DNA from: Mucilaginibacter sp. CSA2-8R | GTDB lineage: Bacteria > Bacteroidota > Bacteroidia > Sphingobacteriales > Sphingobacteriaceae | Length of the DNA: 64,000 bases | NCBI RefSeq assembly: GCF_038806765.1 | Contig: NZ_CP152389.1 | Coordinates: 1,860,001 to 1,924,000 of the forward strand | Direction: 5' to 3' | Part shown: positions 56,115 to 64,000 of the stretch, piece after piece | Numbering within the stretch: the stretch's first letter is position 1 | Layout: each line of letters begins with the position of its first letter | Position numbers and translations under genes: made by a program | The notes under the pieces: model-generated | Seen by the model: only the letters and a program-made list of their open reading frames with translations | What the model was told of the DNA's origin: nothing | Databases searched by the model: none

Positions 56115-56810
56115 ATGAACGACGAAGAAAAGCTAAACCGGATTATTGAGGCGCGCATGAAACTAAAGGCTCGCTTTGAAGAAAAAATGAAAGCCACGCC
56201 TTCGGTAGCTGACGATGCACCTAAGGGTTCGGGTGCCATAAACCGGCACGGTATGCCATCGGTACCCATAGGGCAAACCACTACGAGCAAATGGCCGGTG
56301 TTGGATTTGGGCTATCAGCCCAATATCCCGCTCGAACGGTGGCGTTTAACCATTGATGGTGCGGTTGAAAACCCTGTACGCTTAACCTGGAAAGAGTTTT
56401 TGAACCTGCCGCAAACTAAAGATGTTTCTGATTTTCATTGCGTAACCACTTGGTCTAAACTAAACATGCACTGGAAAGGCGTGAGCCTTTTAGATTTAGC
56501 GGCCTTGGTGCATCCTAAAGAAAACGCAACCCACGTGCTTTGCTATGGTTACGATACTTATACTACCAACCTATCTTTAGAAGAAGCCCTGAAGCCTGAT
56601 GTACTGTTAGTGCATACTTACGAAGGGCAGCCCTTGCCGGTAGAGCATGGCGGACCTGTGCGCATGATTACGCCACAGTTGTATGCCTGGAAAGGTGCAA
56701 AATGGATAAAACGTATTCAATTTTTAACCGAAGATAAACTAGGTTTTTGGGAAGACCGCGGTTACTCTAACACTGCTTACCCGTGGCGTAACGACCGTTA
56801 TAGCGATTAA
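56115..56810 (+). CDS. Sulfite-oxidase-like molybdopterin protein
   Basis: I chose the ATG at 56115 (MNDEEKLNRIIE) rather than the TTG at 56064. The 231-residue product is a stand-alone Moco domain of the sulfite oxidase family, like YuiH. The motif DFHCVTTWSKL contains the molybdenum-ligand Cys; LPVEHGGPVRMITPQLYAWKGAKWI is the family end. It has no signal peptide or Tat motif, no heme or dimer domain, so it is probably cytoplasmic. Substrate and electron partner are unknown; the neighbouring dehydrogenase is divergent. Confidence 0.85.
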   Translation: MNDEEKLNRIIEARMKLKARFEEKMKATPSVADDAPKGSGAINRHGMPSVPIGQTTTSKWPVLDLGYQPNIPLERWRLTIDGAVENPVRLTWKEFLNLPQTKDVSDFHCVTTWSKLNMHWKGVSLLDLAALVHPKENATHVLCYGYDTYTTNLSLEEALKPDVLLVHTYEGQPLPVEHGGPVRMITPQLYAWKGAKWIKRIQFLTEDKLGFWEDRGYSNTAYPWRNDRYSD

Positions 56811-56863
56811 TGCCTTTTTTATATCGTTGCTCATATTCACGTTGTAATATCGTTATCGTTTGA

Positions 56864-59800
56864 ATGTCGTCTGATTTTAAAAGTCATAAGCCCGAATCAT
56901 CCGGGAGATTGTACACCATTGCCTGCTCGTTTAACCAGTTAAACGAGGTGCTGATAGCACAGCATAGTGCCGAAGGAGCAGCTAATGTTCTGTACAAGCT
57001 AACGCCGGATAGTTTGCAGCTAAATGAGGCTACTTTTGTAATTACATCAACTTTGGGCACGGTAACGGTTGGCGTACAGCAGCTAAATCATCAAATGCAG
57101 CTAACCTGCACCTGCAAACAAGTAGAAAATAAGCTATGCAGCCACCGGGTACAGGCTTTGCACACCTTGATTTATCAGATTGAATACCGTCAGTTTTTTG
57201 ACGACGGGCTGCGCCGGCAAAGACTGCTTAAGCTGGCAACCGATTACGGTTTAGAGCATGAAGCCGACCCCGACCAGTTTTTCGAGTTGTTGTATGCCGA
57301 TGGTAAGGTAACGGCCCAGCCCAGGCAAACGGCGCTGCTGCCGGTAACCCGCATGAGCATGGCCGCTATCCGCGAATTGCTGTTACAACCAGACGCACCG
57401 AAGGTAGCCGATACCGAAGCTGAGTTAAGGCAGTGCCTGGTCATCCGGCAGCATAAATATTACAAGCAATTAGTTTTAGAGTTGTACGATGCGGCTTTTA
57501 GTAAAGAAGGGCGGGTTAAAAACCCGTTGCTGCCTTTAAACGCACTGGAGCTGGTTTGGGAAAGCGATGACGCACTGGAAATCAAGTTTTTTACGGCTGT
57601 GGCGCGTTTTCAAAATAACATGGATGGTAAGGTAACTGCCTCTGGGTTAAACAGCCTTAAAGCAGCCGTGGCCAACCCATTAAACATACCTTGCTACCTG
57701 CATCGGTCGGAGGTATCAGAAAAAGTGGTGTCTGCTGCTCTTAGTCCGGTTAAACTCGGCAAAATCGAAAACCGTATCTCGTTAAATGTAGGCAAGGAAG
57801 GCCAGTTTTACTCGGTTTCGGGTACGCTCAAAATTGACGATGAATATCACGAGCTTGCCGATTTGCAGCTGCGGTTTGGTTATTTCATTGAGGTGAATGA
57901 TACACTTTACCTAGCTAAAGATATGCCGATGTTGGGTGCTATCCAGTTTTTTAGCCGCCGAGGTAAGCAGGTATTGGTGCATCAATCGCGCTTCGAACAA
58001 TTCAGGGCGCAGGTACTTAGCGGGCTGGAGGAGCGCACTGCCGTAACCTACCATCATATACCTGAGGCCTCACCGCAGCAAATCACCGAAAGCGGTTTTT
58101 ACAAAACCATTGAAAAAATAATTTACCTGTCTGATTTTGGCCGCCATGTAATGATTGTGCCGGTGATGCGTTATGGCGAAATTGAGATACCTATACGCAC
58201 TCAAAAGCCCATACATGGCATTGATGCAAATGGCAATTATTTTACCGTGCGTAGGGATACTAGTGCTGAGCTGCAATTTACGGCCATGCTGCTCAAGCAA
58301 CATCATTATTTTGAAGAGCAATTAACTGATGACCTGCAATATTTTTACCTGCACAAACGCCGATTTTTAGATGAGAATTGGTTTTTAAATGCGTTTGAAG
58401 AGTGGTTTGCCAATGATATTACCATTTTGGGATTTAACGAGCTTAGCGGCAACAACCTTAACCCGCACAAGGTGAAAATTGATGTGAAGGTGCTTAGCGG
58501 TATAAACTGGTTTAATACGGTTATTAACGCCCGCTTCGGTAAGCGTAAAGTCTCATTAAAGCATCTGCACAAAGCCATCCGCAATAAAACTAAGTTTGTG
58601 CAACTGGACGACGGCACTTTAGGCATTTTGCCTAAAGAGTGGATTGAGCAGTTTTCTAAATATTTTAATGCCGGCGAAATTATTAGTGATGATACGCTGC
58701 AAACCGCCAAAACAAATTACACCGCCATTACCGAGTGGTATGATGATGGTATGCTCGATGAAGAGGTAAAACACGAGCTCGAAACCTATCGCGAAAAATT
58801 AGCCGGCTTTGATTTTAACCAGATGGTAGCCATACCGCCGGGATTAAAAACAGAGTTGCGCCACTACCAGCACGAAGGCTTAAACTGGCTTAACTTTTTA
58901 GACGACCTTAACTTTGGCGGTTGCCTGGCAGATGATATGGGCCTGGGTAAAACCATACAAATTATAGCTTTCATATTATTGCAGCGCCAAAAAGTAAGCC
59001 ATAATAAGAATTTACTTGTGGTTCCCACATCGCTCATTTTTAACTGGCAGGCCGAGTTGCTGCGTTTTGCGCCATCCATCAAGGTGCATACTATTTATGG
59101 CGCCGAGCGTATCAAGTCTGTAGATCATCTTGTGGATTATGAACTGGTGATAACCTCTTACGGTACGCTGCTGGCCGATATCAGCTACCTTAAAGAATAC
59201 CACTTTAATTATGTGTTTTTAGACGAGTCGCAGAATATTAAAAACCCGGGGTCGCAACGGTATAAAGCGGTCAGGCTGTTGCAATCACGTAATAAGATAG
59301 CTATTACCGGAACGCCCATTGAGAATAATACGTTCGATTTGTTTAGCCAGTTATCATTTGCCTGTCCGGGCCTTTTAGGCAGCCGGCAATACTTTAAAGA
59401 TATTTACTCACAACCGATTGATAAATTTAAGGTAGATAAACGCACTTACGAGCTGCAGCAAAAAATCCGTCCGTTCATCCTACGTCGTACCAAAGATGAA
59501 GTAGCGACCGAGCTCCCAGAAAAAACGGAAATGATTTTATACTGCGCCATGCAGGATGAGCAGCGCAAGGTATATGATGCCTACGAAAAAGAGTTCCGGG
59601 AGTTTATATCGGCTACTACGCAGGAGGAGTTGCCCAAAAAGTCGATGCATGTGCTTAAAGGGCTTACCCGTTTACGGCAGATATGCGATTCGCCACTGCT
59701 GATTAAGGGAGAAAAGCTGCCGGGCAAGGTATCAGCAAAAATTGACACTTTAATGGAGCAGATCAATAGCAAATCGCACCAGCATAAAATCCTGGTGTTT

Positions 59801-60238
59801 TCGCAGTTTGTAGGGATGCTTGATTTGATTGGTGAGGAAATGAGGAAACAAGATATCCGTTACACCATGCTAACCGGCAGCACTCGTAATCGCGAAGCCG
59901 TAGTAACCGATTTTCAGGAAAACGACGAAGTTAGGGTATTTTTAGTGAGCCTCAAAGCAGGCGGCTCCGGACTAAATTTGACTGCTGCCGATTATGTATA
60001 CCTGATGGAACCCTGGTGGAACCCGGCTATCGAAAACCAGGCTATCGACCGCATTTACCGCATCGGTCAGAAAAAGAATGTGGTGGCCGTACGCCTGATT
60101 TGCCCTGACACGGTTGAAGAGAAGATGATGATTTTGCAACAGAGTAAAAAAGAGCTTACCAATATCCTTATTAGTACGGGTAATCCGGTTAGTAAACTTT
60201 CACAAAGCGATTTGTTGAGTTTGTTAAAGCCTTTGTAG
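56864..60238 (+). CDS. SNF2-family helicase with N-terminal SWIM zinc finger
   Basis: The 1124-residue protein has a SWIM-type finger at about 85-100 (CTCKQVENKLCSH), a long middle region, then an SNF2 ATPase. Walker A is DDMGLGKTIQ, the DEAH-like box DESQNIKNP, with later motifs ITGTPIENN, VFSQFVGMLD, SLKAGGSGLNLTAADYVYLMEPWWNP and IDRIYRIGQ. Bacterial SWIM-SNF2 proteins of this size (RapA/HepA relatives) are probably DNA- or RNA-polymerase-remodelling ATPases. It stands alone. A family role in transcription or repair is inference. Confidence 0.88.
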   Translation: MSSDFKSHKPESSGRLYTIACSFNQLNEVLIAQHSAEGAANVLYKLTPDSLQLNEATFVITSTLGTVTVGVQQLNHQMQLTCTCKQVENKLCSHRVQALHTLIYQIEYRQFFDDGLRRQRLLKLATDYGLEHEADPDQFFELLYADGKVTAQPRQTALLPVTRMSMAAIRELLLQPDAPKVADTEAELRQCLVIRQHKYYKQLVLELYDAAFSKEGRVKNPLLPLNALELVWESDDALEIKFFTAVARFQNNMDGKVTASGLNSLKAAVANPLNIPCYLHRSEVSEKVVSAALSPVKLGKIENRISLNVGKEGQFYSVSGTLKIDDEYHELADLQLRFGYFIEVNDTLYLAKDMPMLGAIQFFSRRGKQVLVHQSRFEQFRAQVLSGLEERTAVTYHHIPEASPQQITESGFYKTIEKIIYLSDFGRHVMIVPVMRYGEIEIPIRTQKPIHGIDANGNYFTVRRDTSAELQFTAMLLKQHHYFEEQLTDDLQYFYLHKRRFLDENWFLNAFEEWFANDITILGFNELSGNNLNPHKVKIDVKVLSGINWFNTVINARFGKRKVSLKHLHKAIRNKTKFVQLDDGTLGILPKEWIEQFSKYFNAGEIISDDTLQTAKTNYTAITEWYDDGMLDEEVKHELETYREKLAGFDFNQMVAIPPGLKTELRHYQHEGLNWLNFLDDLNFGGCLADDMGLGKTIQIIAFILLQRQKVSHNKNLLVVPTSLIFNWQAELLRFAPSIKVHTIYGAERIKSVDHLVDYELVITSYGTLLADISYLKEYHFNYVFLDESQNIKNPGSQRYKAVRLLQSRNKIAITGTPIENNTFDLFSQLSFACPGLLGSRQYFKDIYSQPIDKFKVDKRTYELQQKIRPFILRRTKDEVATELPEKTEMILYCAMQDEQRKVYDAYEKEFREFISATTQEELPKKSMHVLKGLTRLRQICDSPLLIKGEKLPGKVSAKIDTLMEQINSKSHQHKILVFSQFVGMLDLIGEEMRKQDIRYTMLTGSTRNREAVVTDFQENDEVRVFLVSLKAGGSGLNLTAADYVYLMEPWWNPAIENQAIDRIYRIGQKKNVVAVRLICPDTVEEKMMILQQSKKELTNILISTGNPVSKLSQSDLLSLLKPL

Positions 60239-60303
60239 CAGCGTAACTAATTTGTTGCCGGAATTCCAAGGTTTCCATTTTTAGTTTTTGCAGCTACTAA
60301 GCG

Positions 60304-60348
60304 TCTTTATCTATTATTCATAAGTATCTGATAAATAATAGATAAAGA
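60304..60348. terminator. AT-rich 15-base hairpin after the SNF2 gene
   Basis: TCTTTATCTATTATT (60304-60318) pairs perfectly with AATAATAGATAAAGA (60334-60348) around a 15-base loop. It lies 65 bases past the SNF2 stop. It may act as terminator or mRNA-stability element; there is no GC-rich core. Confidence 0.4.
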
Positions 60349-60503
60349 TGCTTATGTTTACTCACCGGCCGAAATTTTGCCCGTAAACTTTGATGATGCA
60401 ATTATGCATTAATTGCAATTAAATTGCTGTAAGCGCCGTTACTCTAATATATACTTGTGGTTTTCATAGCCATAAGTTTTAATTTTACGCAAACTATATC
60501 CCT

Positions 60504-61028
60504 ATGCAATTATCAACAAAAGCTGTTCTGCTGGCCGGTTTATGTACTGCTTTAACTGTGTCATCATGCAAAACTAAAAAAGCCGTAGTTAAGCCTGCCG
60601 AGCCGGCAGTGGCAGCACCGGCTACTCCTCCGCCACCGCCGCCGGCACCGGCAGAAACGCCTAAAGAAGAACCAGCTCCGCCTCCAGCAAAGCCAAACTT
60701 TAACTTTAGCAATATCCAGTTCGAGTTTAACTCGGGCGTGTTAAAAACAAGCTCTTACGGTACGCTCGACAAAATTGCAGCCGAGATGAAAAAAGACCCG
60801 AACGCCAAATTCATGATCAACGGGCACTCCTCAGCCGAGGGCAGTGCTGCCCATAACCAGTCGTTATCTGAAGACCGAGCAAATGCGGTGAAAGGATATT
60901 TAACCAACGCAGGTATTAATGGCGGTAACCTTGAGGTGAAAGGCTGGGGCGAAAGCAAACCCTTAACCAATAATACATCCGAAGAAGGCCGTAGCCTTAA
61001 CCGGAGGGTAGAAATCAAAGTGATGTAA
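60504..61028 (+). CDS. OmpA-family lipoprotein (peptidoglycan-associated)
   Basis: The 174-residue protein has a lipobox at VSSC (Cys22), a long Pro/Ala/Glu-rich linker (about 35-67) and a C-terminal OmpA domain (70-174: FEFNSGVLKTSSYGTLDKIA, INGHSSAEGS, LSEDRANAVKGYL, NRRVEIKV). It anchors the outer membrane to peptidoglycan. It is monocistronic with its own terminator. Confidence 0.9.
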   Translation: MQLSTKAVLLAGLCTALTVSSCKTKKAVVKPAEPAVAAPATPPPPPPAPAETPKEEPAPPPAKPNFNFSNIQFEFNSGVLKTSSYGTLDKIAAEMKKDPNAKFMINGHSSAEGSAAHNQSLSEDRANAVKGYLTNAGINGGNLEVKGWGESKPLTNNTSEEGRSLNRRVEIKVM

Positions 61029-61048
61029 TTACAACATACTGAAATATT

Positions 61049-61085
61049 AAAACGGCTCTGCTTTAATTAAGGCAGGGCCGTTTTT
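61049..61085 (+). terminator. Terminator after the OmpA lipoprotein gene
   Basis: AAAACGGCTCTGC (from 61049) pairs with GCAGGGCCGTTTT with one wobble; T-run to 61085. The stem lies 20 bases past the stop. Confidence 0.75.
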
Positions 61086-61144
61086 ATTTTGTAAAGCTTG
61101 TTTTAGATAAGGGACATCAAGAAAAAACATATCTAAAATCATTT

Positions 61145-61160
61145 CTTAATGTACGTTAAG
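61145..61160. promoter_or_regulatory. Candidate MarR-type operator palindrome
   Basis: CTTAATGTACGTTAAG is a 16-base palindrome with a single mismatched pair. It lies 230 bases upstream of the dioxygenase gene. MhqO/MhqD operons in Bacillus are repressed by a MarR-family protein binding palindromes of similar length; no such regulator is in the window. Confidence 0.35.
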
Positions 61161-61209
61161 AGTAAACGGTTCTGTTGTGCCGACATTTGAATCATCAAAT
61201 AACAAAACA

Positions 61210-61311
61210 ATGAAAGTAGTTGCCCACATCATCGCTTTAAGTTTCCCGGATAGTAGTCCGATGCAGATATCGGCTGCTTTTATGCATGAGCATAAAGTAC
61301 CTGCAAACTAA
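61210..61311 (+). CDS. Possible 33-residue small ORF
   Basis: An ATG opens a 33-codon frame (MKVVAHIIALSFPD start) ending in TAA. It has no recognised motif. It lies between a candidate operator and the dioxygenase gene, 79 bases upstream of it. It may be a leader peptide, a gene remnant or chance. Confidence 0.2.
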   Translation: MKVVAHIIALSFPDSSPMQISAAFMHEHKVPAN

Positions 61312-61390
61312 CTGGGATAAAGTTAAGCAACAAACCCAAGCTTACTAAGTAATCACAAAACCATCATCATAAATTCAAAAATTTAACACC

Positions 61391-62326
61391 ATGGAAAATT
61401 CAATCAATGGCATTCATCATATCACCGCTATTGCCGGTAATGCCCAACGTAATTATAATTTCTACGCTAAAATATTAGGCTTACGCCTGGTTAAAAAAAC
61501 AGTAAACTTTGACGACCCTGAAACCTACCACTTGTACTACGGTGATGAGCAGGGTACGCCCGGAAGCATCTTAACTTTCTTCCCTTGGGAAAACATCATG
61601 GCCGGTCGCAGGGGCAGCCGTCAGGCTACCGAAATTGGTTATTCTGTGCCCGAAAATAGTTTTGACTTTTGGCTTAAACGCTTTGAACAGCACAACGTAA
61701 CCTATAATAAAGTAGCCGAAAAATTTGGCGAGCCTTATTTAACCTTTTTAGACCCCGACGGTTTAAAACTGGAACTGATTGCCTCTAAAACTGCAGACAA
61801 TCGTTTACCATGGGAGACCGGGGAAGTGAAAGCCGAAAACGCGACCAAAGGCTTCCATAGCGTAACTATTACCACCAACAAAATGCAGCCTACTGCCGAT
61901 ATTTTAACCGGTGTATTTGGTTACCGTTTACTGGAGCAGCATGTTAATCGTTACCGTTTTGTAACTGATGCGGTAGATAATGCCAACATTGTTGATCTGG
62001 TTGAGGTACCCGGCGAACATGCCGGGCATGTAGCCGGTGGCTCGGTACACCATGTGGCTTTCAGGGTTAAAAATGAGGAGATATTAATGCAATACCGTAA
62101 AAAAATTGAAGCTTTAGGTCTGCACATTACTGATAAGATTGACCGTAACTATTTCTACTCACTATACTTCCGTGAACCGGGTGGTGTATTATTCGAATTG
62201 GCAACCGATAACCCGGGCTTTAGTGTAGACGAGCCGGTGAACGAATTGGGTACTCATTTAAAACTGCCCGCTCAATACGAGCAGTTCCGCAGCGCCCTCG
62301 AAACTACTTTACCAAAATTGGTTTAA
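61391..62326 (+). CDS. VOC-family ring-cleaving dioxygenase (MhqO-like)
   Basis: The 311-residue cytoplasmic protein has two vicinal-oxygen-chelate modules. Metal ligands are the His of NGIHHITAIAG in the first and of GSVHHVAFRV in the second, plus the late Glu in VLFELATDNPG. It matches the glyoxalase/dioxygenase family to which MhqO and MhqA belong, which handle quinones and other electrophiles. It starts an operon with the hydrolase (2-base gap), GNAT and cupin genes. Confidence 0.85.
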   Translation: MENSINGIHHITAIAGNAQRNYNFYAKILGLRLVKKTVNFDDPETYHLYYGDEQGTPGSILTFFPWENIMAGRRGSRQATEIGYSVPENSFDFWLKRFEQHNVTYNKVAEKFGEPYLTFLDPDGLKLELIASKTADNRLPWETGEVKAENATKGFHSVTITTNKMQPTADILTGVFGYRLLEQHVNRYRFVTDAVDNANIVDLVEVPGEHAGHVAGGSVHHVAFRVKNEEILMQYRKKIEALGLHITDKIDRNYFYSLYFREPGGVLFELATDNPGFSVDEPVNELGTHLKLPAQYEQFRSALETTLPKLV

Positions 62327-62328
62327 TT

Positions 62329-62961
62329 ATGTATACACACAGCATTCAATATAAAACAGCCGGCACTCCGGCGGCACAAGCCAAAGGGGCGCTGGTAATG
62401 CTGCACGGCCGCGGCGGTACGGCAGTCAACATAATTAGCCTAGCCCAAGAGCTGGATGCAGAGGGTTTGGCTATTTACGCTCCCGAAGCTACTAATAACA
62501 GCTGGTACCCATATAGCTTTATGGCGCCCGAAGATGAGAATCAACCGGCGTTAAGTTCGGCACTGGACGTGATTGACCAACTGGTTAATAAAATTAAGGC
62601 GGACGGAATACCGGCTGATCGCATTTACTTTATGGGGTTTTCGCAGGGAGCTTGTTTAACGCTTGAATACATTGCACGTAATGCGCAGGCCTATGGAGGC
62701 GCTATTGCCTTTACCGGCGGACTGATCGGCGAAGAGTTATTGCCTGAACGTTATCAGGGAAATTTTGAGAATACCCCGGTGTTAATTACCACCGGCAACC
62801 CTGATCCGCATGTGCCGCTGCACCGGGTAGAAGAAAGTGTAGCCTTACTCCAGAAGTTGGGTGCGCAGGTTACGCTCAAAGTTTATCCGGGCCGACTACA
62901 CACCATTACCATGCCCGAGATTGAATTGGCTAACGAATTGCTCTCGGGTAAGTCTGCTTAA
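62329..62961 (+). CDS. Alpha/beta hydrolase, carboxylesterase (MhqD-like)
   Basis: The 210-residue enzyme has LVMLHGRGGTA as oxyanion region, the nucleophile in GFSQGACL, the Asp in TGNPDPHVPL and the catalytic His in PGRLHTI. Size and sequence match the phospholipase/carboxylesterase family including MhqD. It starts 2 bases after the dioxygenase stop. The pair mhqO-mhqD is found together in quinone-stress operons. Confidence 0.85.
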   Translation: MYTHSIQYKTAGTPAAQAKGALVMLHGRGGTAVNIISLAQELDAEGLAIYAPEATNNSWYPYSFMAPEDENQPALSSALDVIDQLVNKIKADGIPADRIYFMGFSQGACLTLEYIARNAQAYGGAIAFTGGLIGEELLPERYQGNFENTPVLITTGNPDPHVPLHRVEESVALLQKLGAQVTLKVYPGRLHTITMPEIELANELLSGKSA

Positions 62962-62997
62962 CGGTGTATAAATTAATGTAAGTTAAAGCCTAATATC

Positions 62998-63282
62998 ATG
63001 AACTTCGACAGCATTCCTTTAGTTAACCATGAGTCCTTAAATCACTTTGAGCTAACCGTTAAGGGGCAACTGGCGTTTATAGATTATAAACTCAAAGACA
63101 ATAAAATATACCTCATTCATACCGAGGTGCCCGAAACATTGAGGGGCACGGGTAGTGCCGAGGCTATAGTGAGCAAGGCTCTTCATTTCATTGAGGATCA
63201 TCAACTAAAACTGGTGCCGCTATGTTCTTATGTACAGGTTTATTTAAAGCGCCATCCGGAATGGAACAGGTTATTAGCTTAA
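62998..63282 (+). CDS. Small GNAT N-acetyltransferase-like protein (YjdJ type)
   Basis: The 94-residue protein is of the short GNAT type, with HTEVPETLRGTGSAEAIVSKAL as acetyl-CoA-binding loop and PLCSYVQVYLKRHPEW as C-terminal end. It follows the hydrolase by 36 bases. The substrate is unknown. Confidence 0.8.
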   Translation: MNFDSIPLVNHESLNHFELTVKGQLAFIDYKLKDNKIYLIHTEVPETLRGTGSAEAIVSKALHFIEDHQLKLVPLCSYVQVYLKRHPEWNRLLA

Positions 63283-63298
63283 TAATAATAATATAGCT

Positions 63299-63652
63299 AT
63301 GCAAACTTTCAAAGTAACGCGTGTTTATACCAGCCCCGGCGGGCACAGCTATTTCGATGCGCTCGAATACCCTTTAACTGATGCCGGGCCGATCGGGTCA
63401 TTGTCAGATAAGGTGGCGGTGAGCCAGGTAATATTTAGAAAGGTGCCGCCCGGGTATGACGATTGGCACAACGCCCCGCAAAAGCAGTTTGTTGTATTGC
63501 TGAATGGTGGTGTTGAAATTGAAACTTCGCTGGGCGAAAAGCGAAGTTTTGAACAGGGCGAAATATTGTTGATGGAAGACACCACAGGTAAAGGACATCG
63601 CAGCCGCAACCTGCTACCACAAGAACGGACATCGCTTTTTATCATATTTTAA
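63299..63652 (+). CDS. Cupin-domain protein
   Basis: The 117-residue protein is a single cupin beta-barrel. Metal-type residues are partly present (GVEIETSLGEKRSFEQGEILLMEDTTGKGHRS). It ends the operon 16 bases after the GNAT gene. It may bind a small ligand; function unknown. Confidence 0.7.
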   Translation: MQTFKVTRVYTSPGGHSYFDALEYPLTDAGPIGSLSDKVAVSQVIFRKVPPGYDDWHNAPQKQFVVLLNGGVEIETSLGEKRSFEQGEILLMEDTTGKGHRSRNLLPQERTSLFIIF

Positions 63653-63785
63653 ATTTACCAGTAAACAAAGTTCGGTGCAGTGCGCCGGGCTTCGTTTGTT
63701 TTGGCATATATGCACCACGCAACAACAGCTCTTAGTTCAATTGTATGGGTAATTTGTATATTTAGGCACTTTAAGTTTTCTAAGT

Positions 63786-64000
63786 ATGGAGCAAGTTACG
63801 GTAAGCTGGTTACAAACAATCGAGGCGTTGCAGGGAGTACCAGATGAGCAACTGCAATGGCTGATAGATCATAGCGTATTACAGAACTTAAACGACGGCG
63901 ACTATATCTTTAAACGCGATGAGCCGCTGAGTGGTACCTTCTTTATTTTTTTAGGTAAGCTGCGCATTTATCGGCTGCAAAATGGTGTGCGCACCGAACT
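63786..64000 (+). CDS. Cyclic-nucleotide-binding-domain protein, N-terminal part
   Basis: The ATG at 63786 opens a frame running off the window end (71 codons seen). MEQVTVSWLQTIEALQGVP is followed by the start of a cNMP-binding domain (NDGDYIFKRDEPLSGTFFIFLGKLRIYRL). It could be a Crp/Fnr-type regulator or a sensor kinase with this input domain; the rest is outside the window. Confidence 0.65.
   Translation, partial: MEQVTVSWLQTIEALQGVPDEQLQWLIDHSVLQNLNDGDYIFKRDEPLSGTFFIFLGKLRIYRLQNGVRTE

Larger units (their letters stand above)
61029..61390. other. Intergenic region upstream of the MhqO-like operon
   Basis: This 362-base stretch holds the OmpA terminator, a 16-base palindrome (61145-61160) and a 33-codon open frame (61210-61311), each listed separately. 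I see nothing else. Confidence 0.5.

Noticed and set aside
56027..56290. N-terminal extension of the alcohol dehydrogenase
   Set aside because: It would overlap the divergent sulfite-oxidase-like gene and contains no family residues; the ATG at 56026 matches the known start of such enzymes.

Overview
The window looks like chromosome of a Bacteroidota member of the Sphingobacteriaceae type (Mucilaginibacter/Pedobacter-like). The evidence is a SusC/SusD pair, several TonB-dependent receptors, Bacteroidota-style lipoproteins, a promoter resembling TTTG-N(17-21)-TAnnTTTG, weak Shine-Dalgarno sequences and a moderate GC content. I see no rRNA, tRNA, CRISPR array, insertion sequence or prophage. 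Both ends cut through genes.

Layout. 1-7.8 kb: carbohydrate-active genes (the end of a GH2 exo-glucosaminidase/mannosidase-like enzyme; on the minus strand a ricin-lectin/beta-propeller lipoprotein, a GH31 enzyme and a sialate O-acetylesterase). 7.9-10.5 kb: an MBOAT O-acyltransferase with an SGNH-like partner. 11.1-15.0 kb: a siderophore receptor, a PepSY membrane protein and a small Cys-rich membrane protein. 15.2-18.5 kb: a TlpA-type thioredoxin and an HExxH protein. 18.6-26.1 kb: a mutagenic repair operon, imuA-imuB-dnaE2 followed by a Pif1-like helicase.

26.5-31.9 kb: a TerY-P signalling triad (vWA protein, PP2C phosphatase, Ser/Thr kinase with zinc ribbon), followed by a membrane-anchored actin/Ppx-fold protein and a coiled-coil protein. 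32.0-33.8 kb: a small unknown gene, KptA-type RNA 2'-phosphotransferase and, convergent, a divergent PRPP-synthase homologue.

34-50 kb: a beta-glucan utilisation locus. A GH3 beta-glucosidase (bglX) is divergent from susC-susD-GH16-GH30-GH30-heptaheme cytochrome c-GH5. The enzyme set suggests a mixed beta-1,3/beta-1,6-glucan such as fungal wall glucan or laminarin. The next gene encodes an unusual membrane receptor: a 7TMR-DISM sensor and seven-helix domain joined by a coiled coil to an IS1595-transposase-type zinc ribbon and helix-turn-helix. It is the best candidate in the window for an undescribed system: a membrane-tethered DNA-binding regulator, possibly of the neighbouring glucan locus. 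The bglX-susC intergenic region carries three copies of GATACGCTA, which could be the site of such a regulator.

50-64 kb: a PAP2 phosphatase, GH2 beta-galactosidase, BON-SH3 protein, lipoprotein, zinc alcohol dehydrogenase, sulfite-oxidase-like molybdoprotein, SWIM-SNF2 helicase, OmpA lipoprotein, an MhqO/MhqD-like electrophile-detoxification operon with GNAT and cupin genes, and the start of a cyclic-nucleotide-binding-domain protein. All functions are read from motifs and family resemblance; no database search was run.
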